A DNA stretch of 64,000 nucleotides from Rhodovulum imhoffii (GTDB lineage Bacteria > Pseudomonadota > Alphaproteobacteria > Rhodobacterales > Rhodobacteraceae), in NCBI RefSeq assembly GCF_003046545.1, contig NZ_QAAA01000001.1:248001-312000 (forward strand). The letters are read 5' to 3'. Shown piece by piece: positions 27,499-36,106 of this stretch. Each line of letters opens with the position of its first letter. Positions within the stretch are counted from its first letter, which is position 1. Under the pieces are notes generated by a model, which saw nothing but the letters and a program-made list of their open reading frames with translations, had not been told where the DNA came from and did no database searches. The translations under genes were made by a program, and so were the position numbers.

Positions 27499-28599
27499 TC
27501 AGGCGACACACTTGGCCGCCGTTTCGTCCATTCTGAGCACGGTATCAAGGATGAGCGCCGCAGGGTCAAGGTTCACGGCCCGCCCCTGCCGTGCCCGTAT
27601 GCCCAGCGTCTGCGCGGATTCGGCCCAGTGGCGCGCAATATCCGGGTTGGGGCAAAGGCGGGTGAGCAGCGCGGCCTCCCCCGGTGTGGCCTCCGGTGTG
27701 GGAGGGCCGGCAATGCCGGTGCGCGCGGTGCGGGCCAGGAACAGATCTACCAGCCCGAGGAACAGATCGAACCGGGCCTGTGCCTCACGTGCGGCGAGGG
27801 TTTGCGCCAGTTTGATCGCGCGGGCACGGTCCAGTTTCGGAATTCCCCCCATCAAGGCGACGATCTCGGCGTAAAGCTCCAGACCGCCGAGATTTGCCAG
27901 CCGGATCGCCTCCCCCACGGACCCGCCCGACAAGGCTGCAAGGGCGGCGGCGTCTTTGCCGGGCGCCGTGCCCGCCTGTTCCAGCGCCAGCGCCATGGCG
28001 TCGGGGGGCAGCGCAGGCAGGCGCAATTCCCGACAGCGGGAGCGGATGGTCGGCAGCAACCGTGCGGGCTGGTGGCTGATCAAAAGCAAGGTGGCCTTGG
28101 CCGGGGGCTCCTCCAGCAGCTTCAGCAATGCGTTGGCGGCGTTTGGGTTCATCTCGTCGACGCAGTCCACAAGAACCACGCGCGGCCCGCCATCGGTGGC
28201 CGCAAGGGCGAAGAATTCTTTCAGTTTGCGCACCTCGTCCACGGTGATGACAGCCTTGAGACGCTGCGGGCGGGCCTTCTCATCCCAGGTCCGGCGCAAA
28301 AGGAACAGGCCGGGCTCCGACAGGGCGGCCACGCGGCGCGCCACGGGGTGGTCCGGGGGCAGGGCGAGTGTCTGCGGAATACCTTCGGGTTGTGCCAGAA
28401 GAAACCGTGCGATTCGCCATGCCAGCGTTGCCTTGCCCACGCCGCGCGGGCCGGTCAGCAGCCAGGCATGATGTATCCGGCCGGTGGTGAAGGCGTCGAG
28501 AAAGGCGGCTTCCGCCGTGTCCTGGCCAAACAGGCGTGCGGTTTCGCGCGGATGGGGGGCCCCTTCGATACGGTCCGGTTCTTCGATCCGGTCGGTCAT
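27499..28599 (-). CDS. holB: DNA polymerase III subunit delta'
   Basis: A 366-aa clamp-loader subunit. P-loop GPRGVGKATLAW near residue 47 and the ALLKLLEEPP sensor region are present. The zinc-binding cysteines of the E. coli type are not evident, as usual in alphaproteobacteria. It overlaps tmk by 4 nt. Confidence 0.94.
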   Translation of the reverse strand: MTDRIEEPDRIEGAPHPRETARLFGQDTAEAAFLDAFTTGRIHHAWLLTGPRGVGKATLAWRIARFLLAQPEGIPQTLALPPDHPVARRVAALSEPGLFLLRRTWDEKARPQRLKAVITVDEVRKLKEFFALAATDGGPRVVLVDCVDEMNPNAANALLKLLEEPPAKATLLLISHQPARLLPTIRSRCRELRLPALPPDAMALALEQAGTAPGKDAAALAALSGGSVGEAIRLANLGGLELYAEIVALMGGIPKLDRARAIKLAQTLAAREAQARFDLFLGLVDLFLARTARTGIAGPPTPEATPGEAALLTRLCPNPDIARHWAESAQTLGIRARQGRAVNLDPAALILDTVLRMDETAAKCVA

Positions 28600-29228
28600 G
28601 GCAGTGCCCGGCGGACAAGGCGAAAAATGTCGGCCGCGATGATGTCGGGGGCGCGGTTCGCATCGATCACACGGCAGCGATGGGGCAGGGTCTGCGCAAG
28701 TTCCAGGAACCCGGTGCGCATCCTTTCCTGCATCCCGAGTCCGAAATCCTCGAAACGTTCCTCCCCGTTGTTGCGGGCCCGTGCGCGGGCCAGCCCCTTG
28801 TCCGGCGGCATGTCGAGCACGAAGGTCAGGTCGGGGTCCCGCCCGATCATAAGGTCGTGCAAGGCATCGACCTTGCCGCGAAGATCCCCCCGCGTGATGC
28901 CCTGATAGACGCGGGTGGAATCGGCGAAGCGGTCACATACCACAATCCGGCCGGCTTCAAGCGCGGGTTGGATGGTTTTTTCCATGTGGTCGCGCCGGGC
29001 AGCGGTGAAAAGCAAGATCTCCGTTTCCGCGGACCATCGGTCGGGGGGGCCTTCCAGCAGCAGGCGCCGGATTTCCTCCGCGCCCGTGCTGCCGCCGGGC
29101 TCGCGGGTCAGGAGAACCTCGCGCCCCATCTCGCGCAGGGCCCGAGCCAGTGCCATGGATTGCGTGGATTTGCCGGTGCCGTCGATGCCTTCGAGCGTGA
29201 CGAACAGCCCCCGTTCCGCCCCCCTCAC
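28596..29228 (-). CDS. tmk: Thymidylate kinase
   Basis: A 210-aa kinase converting dTMP to dTDP. P-loop EGIDGTGKST near residue 13, DRF motif in VVCDRFADSTRVYQG, and a lid region RARARNNGEERFE. It overlaps dacC and holB by 4 nt each. Confidence 0.95.
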   Translation of the reverse strand: MRGAERGLFVTLEGIDGTGKSTQSMALARALREMGREVLLTREPGGSTGAEEIRRLLLEGPPDRWSAETEILLFTAARRDHMEKTIQPALEAGRIVVCDRFADSTRVYQGITRGDLRGKVDALHDLMIGRDPDLTFVLDMPPDKGLARARARNNGEERFEDFGLGMQERMRTGFLELAQTLPHRCRVIDANRAPDIIAADIFRLVRRALP

Positions 29229-30403
29229 AGGCCTTGCACCGCCATGGCGGCCCGCCCAAGAAGAGCTTCGGCCGCTGTGCGCAGATGCGGGATGACCCCC
29301 CCCCGCGGCACGTCTTTCGCGGCGATCAGCGGTACGGATTTTTCCGCGATTCCCGGAAGGTCGAAGACCAGCGCGCCCAATTCATCGCCTGCCTTGATCG
29401 GGGCGCGCAGCGGGGTCTGAAAGACGGCCTCGGCGGCGATTTCCCCGCGCAGCAGGGCAGGAACGAGAATTTCCACATCCTCCGCCACGGTCAGGCCGAC
29501 CCGGCGGGATGCACCCATCCAGACCTTGGCCTCGGCAAGCTGTGTCCCTTTCAGGGCAACGGTTTTCCGCGCAAACTGACGGAAGGCCCAGTTGACGATA
29601 CGTTCGGCTTCCTCCGCGCGCTCGGTCGGGCTGCTGAGGCCGGTCAGCACGAAAACGATCCGCCGGTTGCCCTGTATGGCGGAGCCGACCAGCCCGTAGC
29701 CGGCCTCCTGAGTATGGCCGGTTTTCAGGCCATCCGCGCCGATGTCAAGGGACAGAAGCGGGTTGCGGTTAAAGCGATTCTGAGGCGCGCGCCCGTCGTA
29801 GCCGAATTCTTTCAGGGCAAAATAGTCATAATATTCCGGGAACTCGGTTATCAGCCTGCTGGCCAGAGTCGCGAGATCCTTCATGCTCATGCGGTGGTTC
29901 GGATCCGGCCAGCCCGAGGCATTGGCGAAGGTGGAGTTCGTCATCCCCAGGGCCGCGGCGCGTTCATTCATCAACCGGGAGAAGGCATCTTCGGTCCCGG
30001 CCAGCCCTTCGGCCACGGCAACGCAGGCGTCATTGCCCGATTGCACGATAATACCCTTGATGAGGTCCTCCACCGTGGGGCGATCGGCTTCGGTGAGAAA
30101 CATGGTCGAACCGCCCATTGCTTTTGCGCGCGACGACACCGAGAACCGGGTATCGAGCCGCACGCGTCCGTCGCGAAGGGCTTCGAACAACATGTTGAGG
30201 GTCATCAGTTTCGACATCGATGCCGGTGGCAAAGGTGTGTCTGCGTTCTTGACCAGGAGAGTGCTGTCAGTTGTCAGGTCCAGCACGTAGGCGGCACCGG
30301 CACGGGTTTCGAAAGCCGCGCGGGCGGGCGGGGCCGCAATGAGGCAGGCCATCAGCCCGGCCAGCAGGAAGGAGAAAAATCGGGAAGGGGCTATGAAGGT
30401 CAT
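29225..30403 (-). CDS. dacC: D-alanyl-D-alanine carboxypeptidase (class C low-molecular-weight PBP)
   Basis: A 392-aa periplasmic enzyme that trims peptidoglycan stem peptides. Start ATG 30403 with AAAGGAAAACC upstream; the in-frame extension to 30655 runs through the tRNA and is rejected. Signal peptide cleavage about PARAAF. Active-site motifs Ser62-X-X-Lys65 (SMSK), Ser122-Gly-Asn124 and Lys227-Thr-Gly are in order. A C-terminal PBP5-like domain and a terminal amphipathic helix for membrane attachment follow. Confidence 0.93.
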   Translation of the reverse strand: MTFIAPSRFFSFLLAGLMACLIAAPPARAAFETRAGAAYVLDLTTDSTLLVKNADTPLPPASMSKLMTLNMLFEALRDGRVRLDTRFSVSSRAKAMGGSTMFLTEADRPTVEDLIKGIIVQSGNDACVAVAEGLAGTEDAFSRLMNERAAALGMTNSTFANASGWPDPNHRMSMKDLATLASRLITEFPEYYDYFALKEFGYDGRAPQNRFNRNPLLSLDIGADGLKTGHTQEAGYGLVGSAIQGNRRIVFVLTGLSSPTERAEEAERIVNWAFRQFARKTVALKGTQLAEAKVWMGASRRVGLTVAEDVEILVPALLRGEIAAEAVFQTPLRAPIKAGDELGALVFDLPGIAEKSVPLIAAKDVPRGGVIPHLRTAAEALLGRAAMAVQGL

Positions 30404-30564
30404 GGTTTTCCTTTTGCGGTGTGCGTGCCGCTCTGCTCGCCTGATTTTCGGGGATGATACCCTCACGATCAGGGCAAGAAAAGCAGGCCGGTTCCGATCG
30501 GCCCAAAATCGGCCGGAGGGCGCTTTCCGAATCGCGCCCGCTATCGTAACTCTTCCCGCTATCC

Positions 30565-30654
30565 GGAGGAGTGGCAGAGTGGTCGATTGCACCGGTCTTG
30601 AAAACCGGCGTGCGTGAAAGCGTACCGTGGGTTCGAATCCCACCTCCTCCGCCA
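30565..30654 (+). tRNA. tRNA-Ser (anticodon UGA)
   Basis: A 90-nt cloverleaf: acceptor GGAGGAG pairs with CTCCTCC (30644-30650), discriminator G, encoded CCA at 30652-30654. The anticodon stem CCGGT/ACCGG encloses loop CTTGAAA with anticodon TGA at 30599-30601. A long variable arm and T-loop GGTTCGAATCC are present, as in serine tRNAs. It marks the left edge of the accessory DNA. Confidence 0.97.
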
Positions 30655-30682
30655 CTTGCCCTCGCGAAAGCTTTCTCTCGAT

Positions 30683-30702
30683 CCGGCTGCGGCCGGGTTT
30701 TT
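30683..30702 (+). terminator. Rho-independent terminator of tRNA-Ser
   Basis: CCGGC - TGCG - GCCGG followed by G and five T residues, 29 nt after the tRNA end. Confidence 0.75.
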
Positions 30703-31062
30703 CCGTTGTTTTCTAGGGTTATGCGGGTGAGGCTGAGCACTGGCGTCCTCAGCACAGCAGCCGGACACATTCTCTTGAGCCCGATATTCTCCGGACCTCT
30801 CGACTGCGCGCATTCGGTGTAGAGCCCGTAACCAGTTGAAAGCATAGGGACAGTTCCTCCCAACACCTGAACACTTCGATGCCAGAGGCGTTCGACGGGA
30901 AGGAACCGGGGGCGAACTACTGGTCGGGACTTGCAGATCGCAAGGGTCTCCTCGCTCAATGGATATTGCTAAGGCCTCAGGAAGCAAGCGGAGCCCACGC
31001 TCCTTGACGCAGGAATAGAACAGCATCACGGTGAAAACCGAAGTGAAGCGATCAACCAGAAC
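30703..31062. other. Non-coding boundary, tRNA-Ser to defence island
   Basis: About 360 nt without a convincing gene on either strand. A minus-strand open frame crosses it but reads through the ATPase gene and has no family features. Composition shifts here toward lower GC than the core genes. It may contain the junction of the acquired DNA, but no direct repeat of the tRNA 3' end was found elsewhere in the window. Confidence 0.5.
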
Positions 31063-32418
31063 ATGAGCCGTATTCCTATGCCGAACGAAGAACTGCACAT
31101 TGATGCGATGCCGACAAAGGCATTCTTTGTCGACATGCTGGTTCGGGATATCCCCTTGGAGCGTGCCGTACTTGACTTGGTCGACAATTGTATTGATGGC
31201 GCGAAACGCATGCGCCCCGGAGAAGAGCCCGATTTTCACGGGCTTAACGTTTCGGTCCACTTGGACGGGGACGGGTTTGAGATTGCAGACAATTGTGGCG
31301 GCTTCGATGTGGAAACCGCTCGGAATTATGCCTTCCGGTTCGGCAGGCCCGAAAAAGCAGCGTCCACCGACTATTCGATAGGCCAATTCGGCGTTGGAAT
31401 GAAGCGCGCCCTGTTCAAATTCGGACGCTATTTCGAAGTGCATTCCACCACCACCAAACAAAGATGGTCGATGCATGTCGATGTAGACACCTGGGAACGG
31501 GACGAGGGAAACTGGTATTTTGACTTCGCGAATGTTGAAGAGGGTCAATTTGCAGACGCCGAAGTAGGGACAAGAATCATAGTTAAGCGCCTGCGGCCGG
31601 AGGTCTCGCGTCAGTTTGCATCTGAGCACTTCAAGCGCCAGCTCTCCGAGATGATCCGCTCACACCAGCGGCAGTTTCTGGCTTTTGGCCTGGCAATAGA
31701 TTTCGGCGGTTTGCACTTGACTAACACGGACCTTCGCATTCGGTCAGGCGGTCAGTTTAATCCAGCAATCGAGGAGTTTGCCGTCGATGATGACACCGAT
31801 GCACCCGTAAACGTCCGTATCGTCGCAGGTATCTCGGAGTCCTCTCCTACAGCCGCTGGCTGGTATGTAATCTGCAATGGCCGGGTGATCCTTTCAGCGG
31901 ATAGATCCGAGTCAACCGGATGGAACTCCGTTGCCGAACAGAAGGACGGAATACCCAAATACCACAACCAATACGCCCGATTTCGTGGTGCTGTTTTCTT
32001 CAGTTGCCGCGATTCAAAAAAGCTCCCATGGAACACGACCAAAACCGGTCTCGATGCGTCCACTACGGTTTGGCAACTGACCTTCCCCAAGATGCTGGAT
32101 CACACTCGAACGGTCATCAATTTCTTGAACGCTCTTGACAACAGCATTGAGGAATATGGCGCGAAAGCGTCGCCCTTGTTGGTCGCGCTCAACAAGGAGA
32201 CGTTAGCGAAGGAAGTCGAGAAGTTTCGGGGCCCGGCGACGTTCTCTTGGAACCGAACTCCCCAAGTGCCTGGGCCCAAGACGATCAAAATACAGTACTC
32301 GAGAGAGGAGACAAAGATTCAGAGCCTTATGACCGCGTTGGGCGTCACTTCGGCGAAAGCGGTTGGAGAAAAGACTTTCGATATCATTTTCGAAGAGCAG
32401 GGTGGTGAAGATCAATGA
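31063..32418 (+). CDS. GHKL (Hsp90/MutL/MORC-like) ATPase, restriction-associated
   Basis: A 451-aa cytoplasmic protein. Bergerat-fold motifs: helix with LVDNCIDGA (Asp41-Asn42), ADNCGGFD (75-82) and lid GQFGVGMKRAL (107-117). The rest (about 180-440) has no recognised domain; a predicted transducer region is likely around 160-330. Such ATPases clamp on DNA or remodel partners using ATP. The start ATG has no strong Shine-Dalgarno; ATG 31078 is an alternative. It overlaps the next gene by 4 nt, so the two probably form one functional pair. Codon use is visibly less GC-biased than in neighbouring core genes, suggesting recent transfer. Confidence 0.8.
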   Translation: MSRIPMPNEELHIDAMPTKAFFVDMLVRDIPLERAVLDLVDNCIDGAKRMRPGEEPDFHGLNVSVHLDGDGFEIADNCGGFDVETARNYAFRFGRPEKAASTDYSIGQFGVGMKRALFKFGRYFEVHSTTTKQRWSMHVDVDTWERDEGNWYFDFANVEEGQFADAEVGTRIIVKRLRPEVSRQFASEHFKRQLSEMIRSHQRQFLAFGLAIDFGGLHLTNTDLRIRSGGQFNPAIEEFAVDDDTDAPVNVRIVAGISESSPTAAGWYVICNGRVILSADRSESTGWNSVAEQKDGIPKYHNQYARFRGAVFFSCRDSKKLPWNTTKTGLDASTTVWQLTFPKMLDHTRTVINFLNALDNSIEEYGAKASPLLVALNKETLAKEVEKFRGPATFSWNRTPQVPGPKTIKIQYSREETKIQSLMTALGVTSAKAVGEKTFDIIFEEQGGEDQ

Positions 32419-33383
32419 CCGCCAGCTATAGGATTATTGACTATTCGCTACGGCCAGCGAAATTCGCCGAGAGAAAAATGCTCAGCGAAATATTCTCAAG
32501 ATTAAAAGTCTTCGCTTCACTTGAAAGCTATCGCTACATCGGTTTTGGCTCAATTTGGTTTTCGGATTGCATTCTATTCCACAAAGCCCTTGGCGTCGAA
32601 GATGTCATTTCCATCGAAAAAGAGCAGGCACATAAGGCCCGATTTGAATTCAACAAGCCGTATAAAGGCATTCGACTCATGATGGGGTCTGCGGCAGATG
32701 TCTTGCCAGGACTGGATTGGGCGCATCGTTCCATAGTGTGGCTCGACTACGATGACCCGCTCAACCCAGGGATTCTGGACGACGTCAGAACAGTTGCGAC
32801 GCGTGCAACCAGCGGGACGGTTCTGGCCGTCTCTGTGCAGGCTGAAGGCCTTGTGGACAAGCGACCTCATTTGGAGGAACCGCTGGAGATTACATCCGCT
32901 CAGGGATTTCGCGATTGTTTCGGCGATGCTCGCACACCACAAGACCTTGAACCAGCGGGTCTGCGCGGATGGTCGCTTTCCAAAACATCTCGACGGATAA
33001 TTCGCGACGAGATCGACGCAGGGCTTCATTCCGTTAACGCAGGGCGCAATCCCGGGCAAGTCCTGCGCTTTAATCAAATCAGCGCTTTCGAATACGCCGA
33101 TGGTGCAAAGATGACGACTATTGTCGGGGTGTTTGTCGACCATGGCCAAAACGGTCATTTCGAGGCTGCTGGCTTTCGTACCCTACCTTTCTTTCGCGAT
33201 GGTGACGAAGCCTTGCGGGTTAAGGTTCCGATGCTCACGCCCCGAGAAATGCGCCACCTGGACCGCAGCCTTCCCTGTCACGATTCTGGGCAACTGGACT
33301 TGGGCCCAATCCCAGAGGCGGACGGAAAACACTACGCGAAGCTCTACCGATACCTGCCGAATTTTGCCTCGTTCGAGCAGTAG
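32415..33383 (+). CDS. Methyltransferase-fold protein paired with GHKL ATPase
   Basis: A 322-aa protein. The Rossmann MTase pattern is visible: YIGFGS (41-46, motif I-like), acidic end of strand 2 VISIEKE (Glu68), and IVWLDYDDPL (107-116) in the position of motif IV. DYDDPL resembles but does not equal the (D/N)PP(Y/F) motif of amino-methyltransferases, so it may modify something other than DNA bases, or be a sensor. The last 150 residues are unassigned. Translationally coupled to the ATPase gene. I do not recognise a characterised homologue. Confidence 0.65.
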   Translation: MTASYRIIDYSLRPAKFAERKMLSEIFSRLKVFASLESYRYIGFGSIWFSDCILFHKALGVEDVISIEKEQAHKARFEFNKPYKGIRLMMGSAADVLPGLDWAHRSIVWLDYDDPLNPGILDDVRTVATRATSGTVLAVSVQAEGLVDKRPHLEEPLEITSAQGFRDCFGDARTPQDLEPAGLRGWSLSKTSRRIIRDEIDAGLHSVNAGRNPGQVLRFNQISAFEYADGAKMTTIVGVFVDHGQNGHFEAAGFRTLPFFRDGDEALRVKVPMLTPREMRHLDRSLPCHDSGQLDLGPIPEADGKHYAKLYRYLPNFASFEQ

Positions 33384-33501
33384 CGGTTGGACAAGCAGCT
33401 CGGATCGAAGACTTCAGTGGAAGATCTAGCAGGGAATCGAAGTGCTTCGCAGTTTTCTTCTACGGATTGGGATTGATTGGATGCTTACGCTTGGGCGATA
33501 A

Positions 33502-34374
33502 GTGCTTGAGTTCCAAGTGGGAAGAGGTCGATTGGCACGCTCGCAGAAAACAAAGGTCGTGGAGCACCTGTTTGGCAAGTACTGGAACGCTTCGACGGGC
33601 GCTCTGGACAAGAGCCTTATGAGCTTGGACGACGTCGCGCAGGCCATTCGCGAGTGCAACGATCTTTACGGCTCGACGCTCAGCGACCGAAATCCTGCGA
33701 ATTTCATGAAAGATCTGCTGCGCGGCGCAAATGCCTCCAGCAACTGGCCGACCTCGGTCGCGGCCAAACGCTTCGCCGCGGTCCAGCGGACCGGCGACGG
33801 AGAGTGCTTCGAGTTCATACCCTACCGACCAGGACAGACCGAGCCGTTCCCCGATGCGTTCGGAGTTCGCGAAGATGCGCCGCGGTATCCAGTCCAGTCG
33901 ATTAGTATTCCGCTCGTTACCAAGTCGCTGGGGCGTTCCGACGAAACCTGGTTGGTTCAAACTGCGATCAACCTGCGTGTTGTGGAGACCCATTTCGCGG
34001 TGGCAGCCGCGTTTCCATTGCTCGAACTTGCCCATCTTCAAATGGGGATCAAGCTGCGCTCGACTGAAATCGACGCCCTCTTTCTTGGCAAGACCGGCGA
34101 TCCGCAACGCCCGGAATCCGTTCTGGTCACCTGCGAAGCGAAGCAGGCCAAGGACCCGCTTATTCAGAGTCAGATTATCAACCAAGTCCGTGCCGCCTTC
34201 GCGGAAGCGGAGGTGGACACGGTCGTTCCCATCGGTTTGCGGACGATCAAAGGCGTCGGGTTCTACCTGACCGAGTTCACTGCCGTGAAGCGGTCGGAAG
34301 TGTCGGCGCTGGAGGAATTGACCCTAGCCAGCGACGCCATCTACGAGTTGCGCCCCCCTGTGAAGGGCATATGA
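33502..34374 (+). CDS. Type II restriction endonuclease, PD-(D/E)XK
   Basis: About 290 aa. Nuclease core: Glu189-Ile-Asp191 (STEIDALFLG), a loop, then SVLVTCEAKQ with Glu212-Ala-Lys214, followed by a helix with Gln-rich QSQIINQV, a standard PD-(D/E)XK layout. GTG 33502 is the outermost start; TTG 33532 is an alternative that follows GGAAGAGG. It faces the dcm gene and overlaps its 3' end by 51 nt. It probably cleaves the sequence protected by that C5-methyltransferase. The recognition site cannot be inferred. Confidence 0.75.
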   Translation: MLEFQVGRGRLARSQKTKVVEHLFGKYWNASTGALDKSLMSLDDVAQAIRECNDLYGSTLSDRNPANFMKDLLRGANASSNWPTSVAAKRFAAVQRTGDGECFEFIPYRPGQTEPFPDAFGVREDAPRYPVQSISIPLVTKSLGRSDETWLVQTAINLRVVETHFAVAAAFPLLELAHLQMGIKLRSTEIDALFLGKTGDPQRPESVLVTCEAKQAKDPLIQSQIINQVRAAFAEAEVDTVVPIGLRTIKGVGFYLTEFTAVKRSEVSALEELTLASDAIYELRPPVKGI

Positions 34375-35637
34375 AGCCTCGATCTCTTCCTGTTTCCGCT
34401 TTCGCGCACCGCTCTTCTTGTCGCGGCGTCCGATAGGGTTCTGGATATCGAAATACGCAGCGGCCTCGGTGTTCCCCATACTCAGGAGCTTTTCGTCGCC
34501 GAGATCCACAGCCTCGGTCGGTCGCGTGGGGCGGACCCCCAGCGCAGCGATAACGACGCTGGCTACCGCACGCGCCAGCGGGGGTGGCACTGAGTTTCCG
34601 ATCTGGCGAGCACCATGCCATTTGGTAACGTTGAAGCGAAACCAGTCTGGAAAGCCGTGGAGGCGCGCCATTTCGCGCACAGTTACGCACCGGTCGAACG
34701 CGTAGTGAATCGGTCTCGGGCTAGTGAACGCGCCACGAGCAGAATCCGTCCCCGCTCTCAGCGTATTCGAAACGCCGTCGGCCGGCAGCTTGAACAAACG
34801 CGAGATCGGTTCCACGCGACCCTGTTCCGTTTCGCGAAAGCGCCGACGGGAAATCTCGGTGTGTTCAGTACGAGCGCTGGAGGTCAGTTTCTTCGGATCC
34901 CAATTCCGAGGGTGACCATACGCCCATGCGTCGTTGCCAAGGCCCCGCAGCGGCTCGGCGTAGGTGCTGGGCTTTCCGAAGGCCGCTGTCTTGATGGAGT
35001 CGGAATTTCGAAGGCGCTCGAACTCCTCTGCGTTTGGAAGATCGGCAAGAGCGTCCTGACAGGTCGGGCGTTCTGCGATTGCCTTGGGGTAGTCCGGAAG
35101 AGAGCGGCCCTTCTTTGCTCCCATCAAGATCAAGCGCTGACGATCCTGCGGCACGCCATAGTCAGCCGCGTTCAGAACCCGCCAGTCGCGTTGAACAGAG
35201 TAGCCGATTTCTTCGAATTCCTCGATCAGTTCGAAAAGAAACTTACGGTGCTTGCCTACAGTTAGCCCCTTCACGTTCTCGAAAACGAAGTAGTTCGAAT
35301 CCAGTTCGCGAACCAAACGTACGAAATCCTTCACCAGCGCGTTTCGCGGGTCGTCGAGAGCGCGCTGCCCGATCAATGAGAACCCCTGACATGGAGCTCC
35401 GCCGAACACGACATCGACCGTCCGATCGCCAATCCCGGCCTCGGCGCGGATATCCTCGCCGGAGACGTCCGTCACCGATCGAGGGATGACCGCGCAGTCC
35501 GGGAAATTGAACTTGTGGACCGCAGCATGAACGGGATCGATCTCGACAGCTGCAACGACATCGAAACCGGCCTGCTCGAAGCCAAGGCTCATACCGCCCG
35601 CGCCTGCGAACAAATCGATTCCAATAGGTCTTGCCAT
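34324..35637 (-). CDS. dcm: DNA (cytosine-5) methyltransferase of the R-M system
   Basis: A 437-aa C5-methyltransferase. Start ATG 35637 follows GGAGG by 7 nt. Motif I IDLFAGAGGMSLGFEQAG (7-24), catalytic Cys83 in GGAPCQGFS, motif VI FENVKG (119-124), QDRQRLILMGAK (VIII) and the C-terminal RQIGNSVPPPLA (X). The target-recognition region lies between VIII and IX. It is followed by about 60 residues of basic tail that overlap the restriction gene antisense. A functional partner of the facing REase is likely. Confidence 0.92.
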   Translation of the reverse strand: MARPIGIDLFAGAGGMSLGFEQAGFDVVAAVEIDPVHAAVHKFNFPDCAVIPRSVTDVSGEDIRAEAGIGDRTVDVVFGGAPCQGFSLIGQRALDDPRNALVKDFVRLVRELDSNYFVFENVKGLTVGKHRKFLFELIEEFEEIGYSVQRDWRVLNAADYGVPQDRQRLILMGAKKGRSLPDYPKAIAERPTCQDALADLPNAEEFERLRNSDSIKTAAFGKPSTYAEPLRGLGNDAWAYGHPRNWDPKKLTSSARTEHTEISRRRFRETEQGRVEPISRLFKLPADGVSNTLRAGTDSARGAFTSPRPIHYAFDRCVTVREMARLHGFPDWFRFNVTKWHGARQIGNSVPPPLARAVASVVIAALGVRPTRPTEAVDLGDEKLLSMGNTEAAAYFDIQNPIGRRDKKSGARKRKQEEIEASYALHRGAQLVDGVAG

Positions 35638-35698
35638 GCCGCCGCCTCCAACGTTTTCGCCCAACATATCGGTGTGCCGCTCGCTTGACCAGCGAAAC

Positions 35699-36106
35699 CT
35701 AGCTTCTCAGGAAGGCTTCCACACGGCCGACGGCTCCTTCGAGGTCCCTCAGTTCGCACTGCCAGACAACGAGCGGCTCCCATCCAGCTTCCCGCAACTC
35801 AGTTAAGGCTCTCTTATCACGTTCTCTGTTTGTTTCAATCTTCGGCTTCCAGTACTCCGGCCTAGACTTCGGCAGTTGGCCCCACTTGCAGCCATGGCCA
35901 TGCCAGAAGCAGCCATGCACGAACACGACCTTCTTCCGCGACGGGAACACGATGTCGGGGCTGCCCGGAAGATCGCGACGATGGAGCCTGAAGCGATATC
36001 CGAGCCGGTGAAGGGCGCGGCGCAGGGCGAGTTCAGGCTTTGTGTCCTTCTGGCGGACCATCGACATTATGTACGAGCGGCGGTCCGCAGTTACGTGGTC
36101 AGCCAT
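35699..36106 (-). CDS. vsr: Very short patch repair endonuclease Vsr
   Basis: A 135-aa nickase that repairs T:G mismatches arising by deamination of 5-methylcytosine at Dcm sites. Motifs: DRRSYIMSMVRQKDTKPE, LPGSPDIVF (Asp51), FVHGCFWHGHGCKW (zinc and active-site region). Start ATG 36106 overlaps the stop of the J-protein gene by 1 nt; the frame extends further upstream but only as antisense of that gene. It lies 61 nt before dcm, its expected partner. Confidence 0.93.
   Translation of the reverse strand: MADHVTADRRSYIMSMVRQKDTKPELALRRALHRLGYRFRLHRRDLPGSPDIVFPSRKKVVFVHGCFWHGHGCKWGQLPKSRPEYWKPKIETNRERDKRALTELREAGWEPLVVWQCELRDLEGAVGRVEAFLRS

Noticed and set aside
30559-31629. 356-aa minus-strand open frame across the tRNA and GHKL ATPase gene
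   Set aside because: It runs antisense through the tRNA and the ATPase, whose motifs are clear; no start signal or domain.
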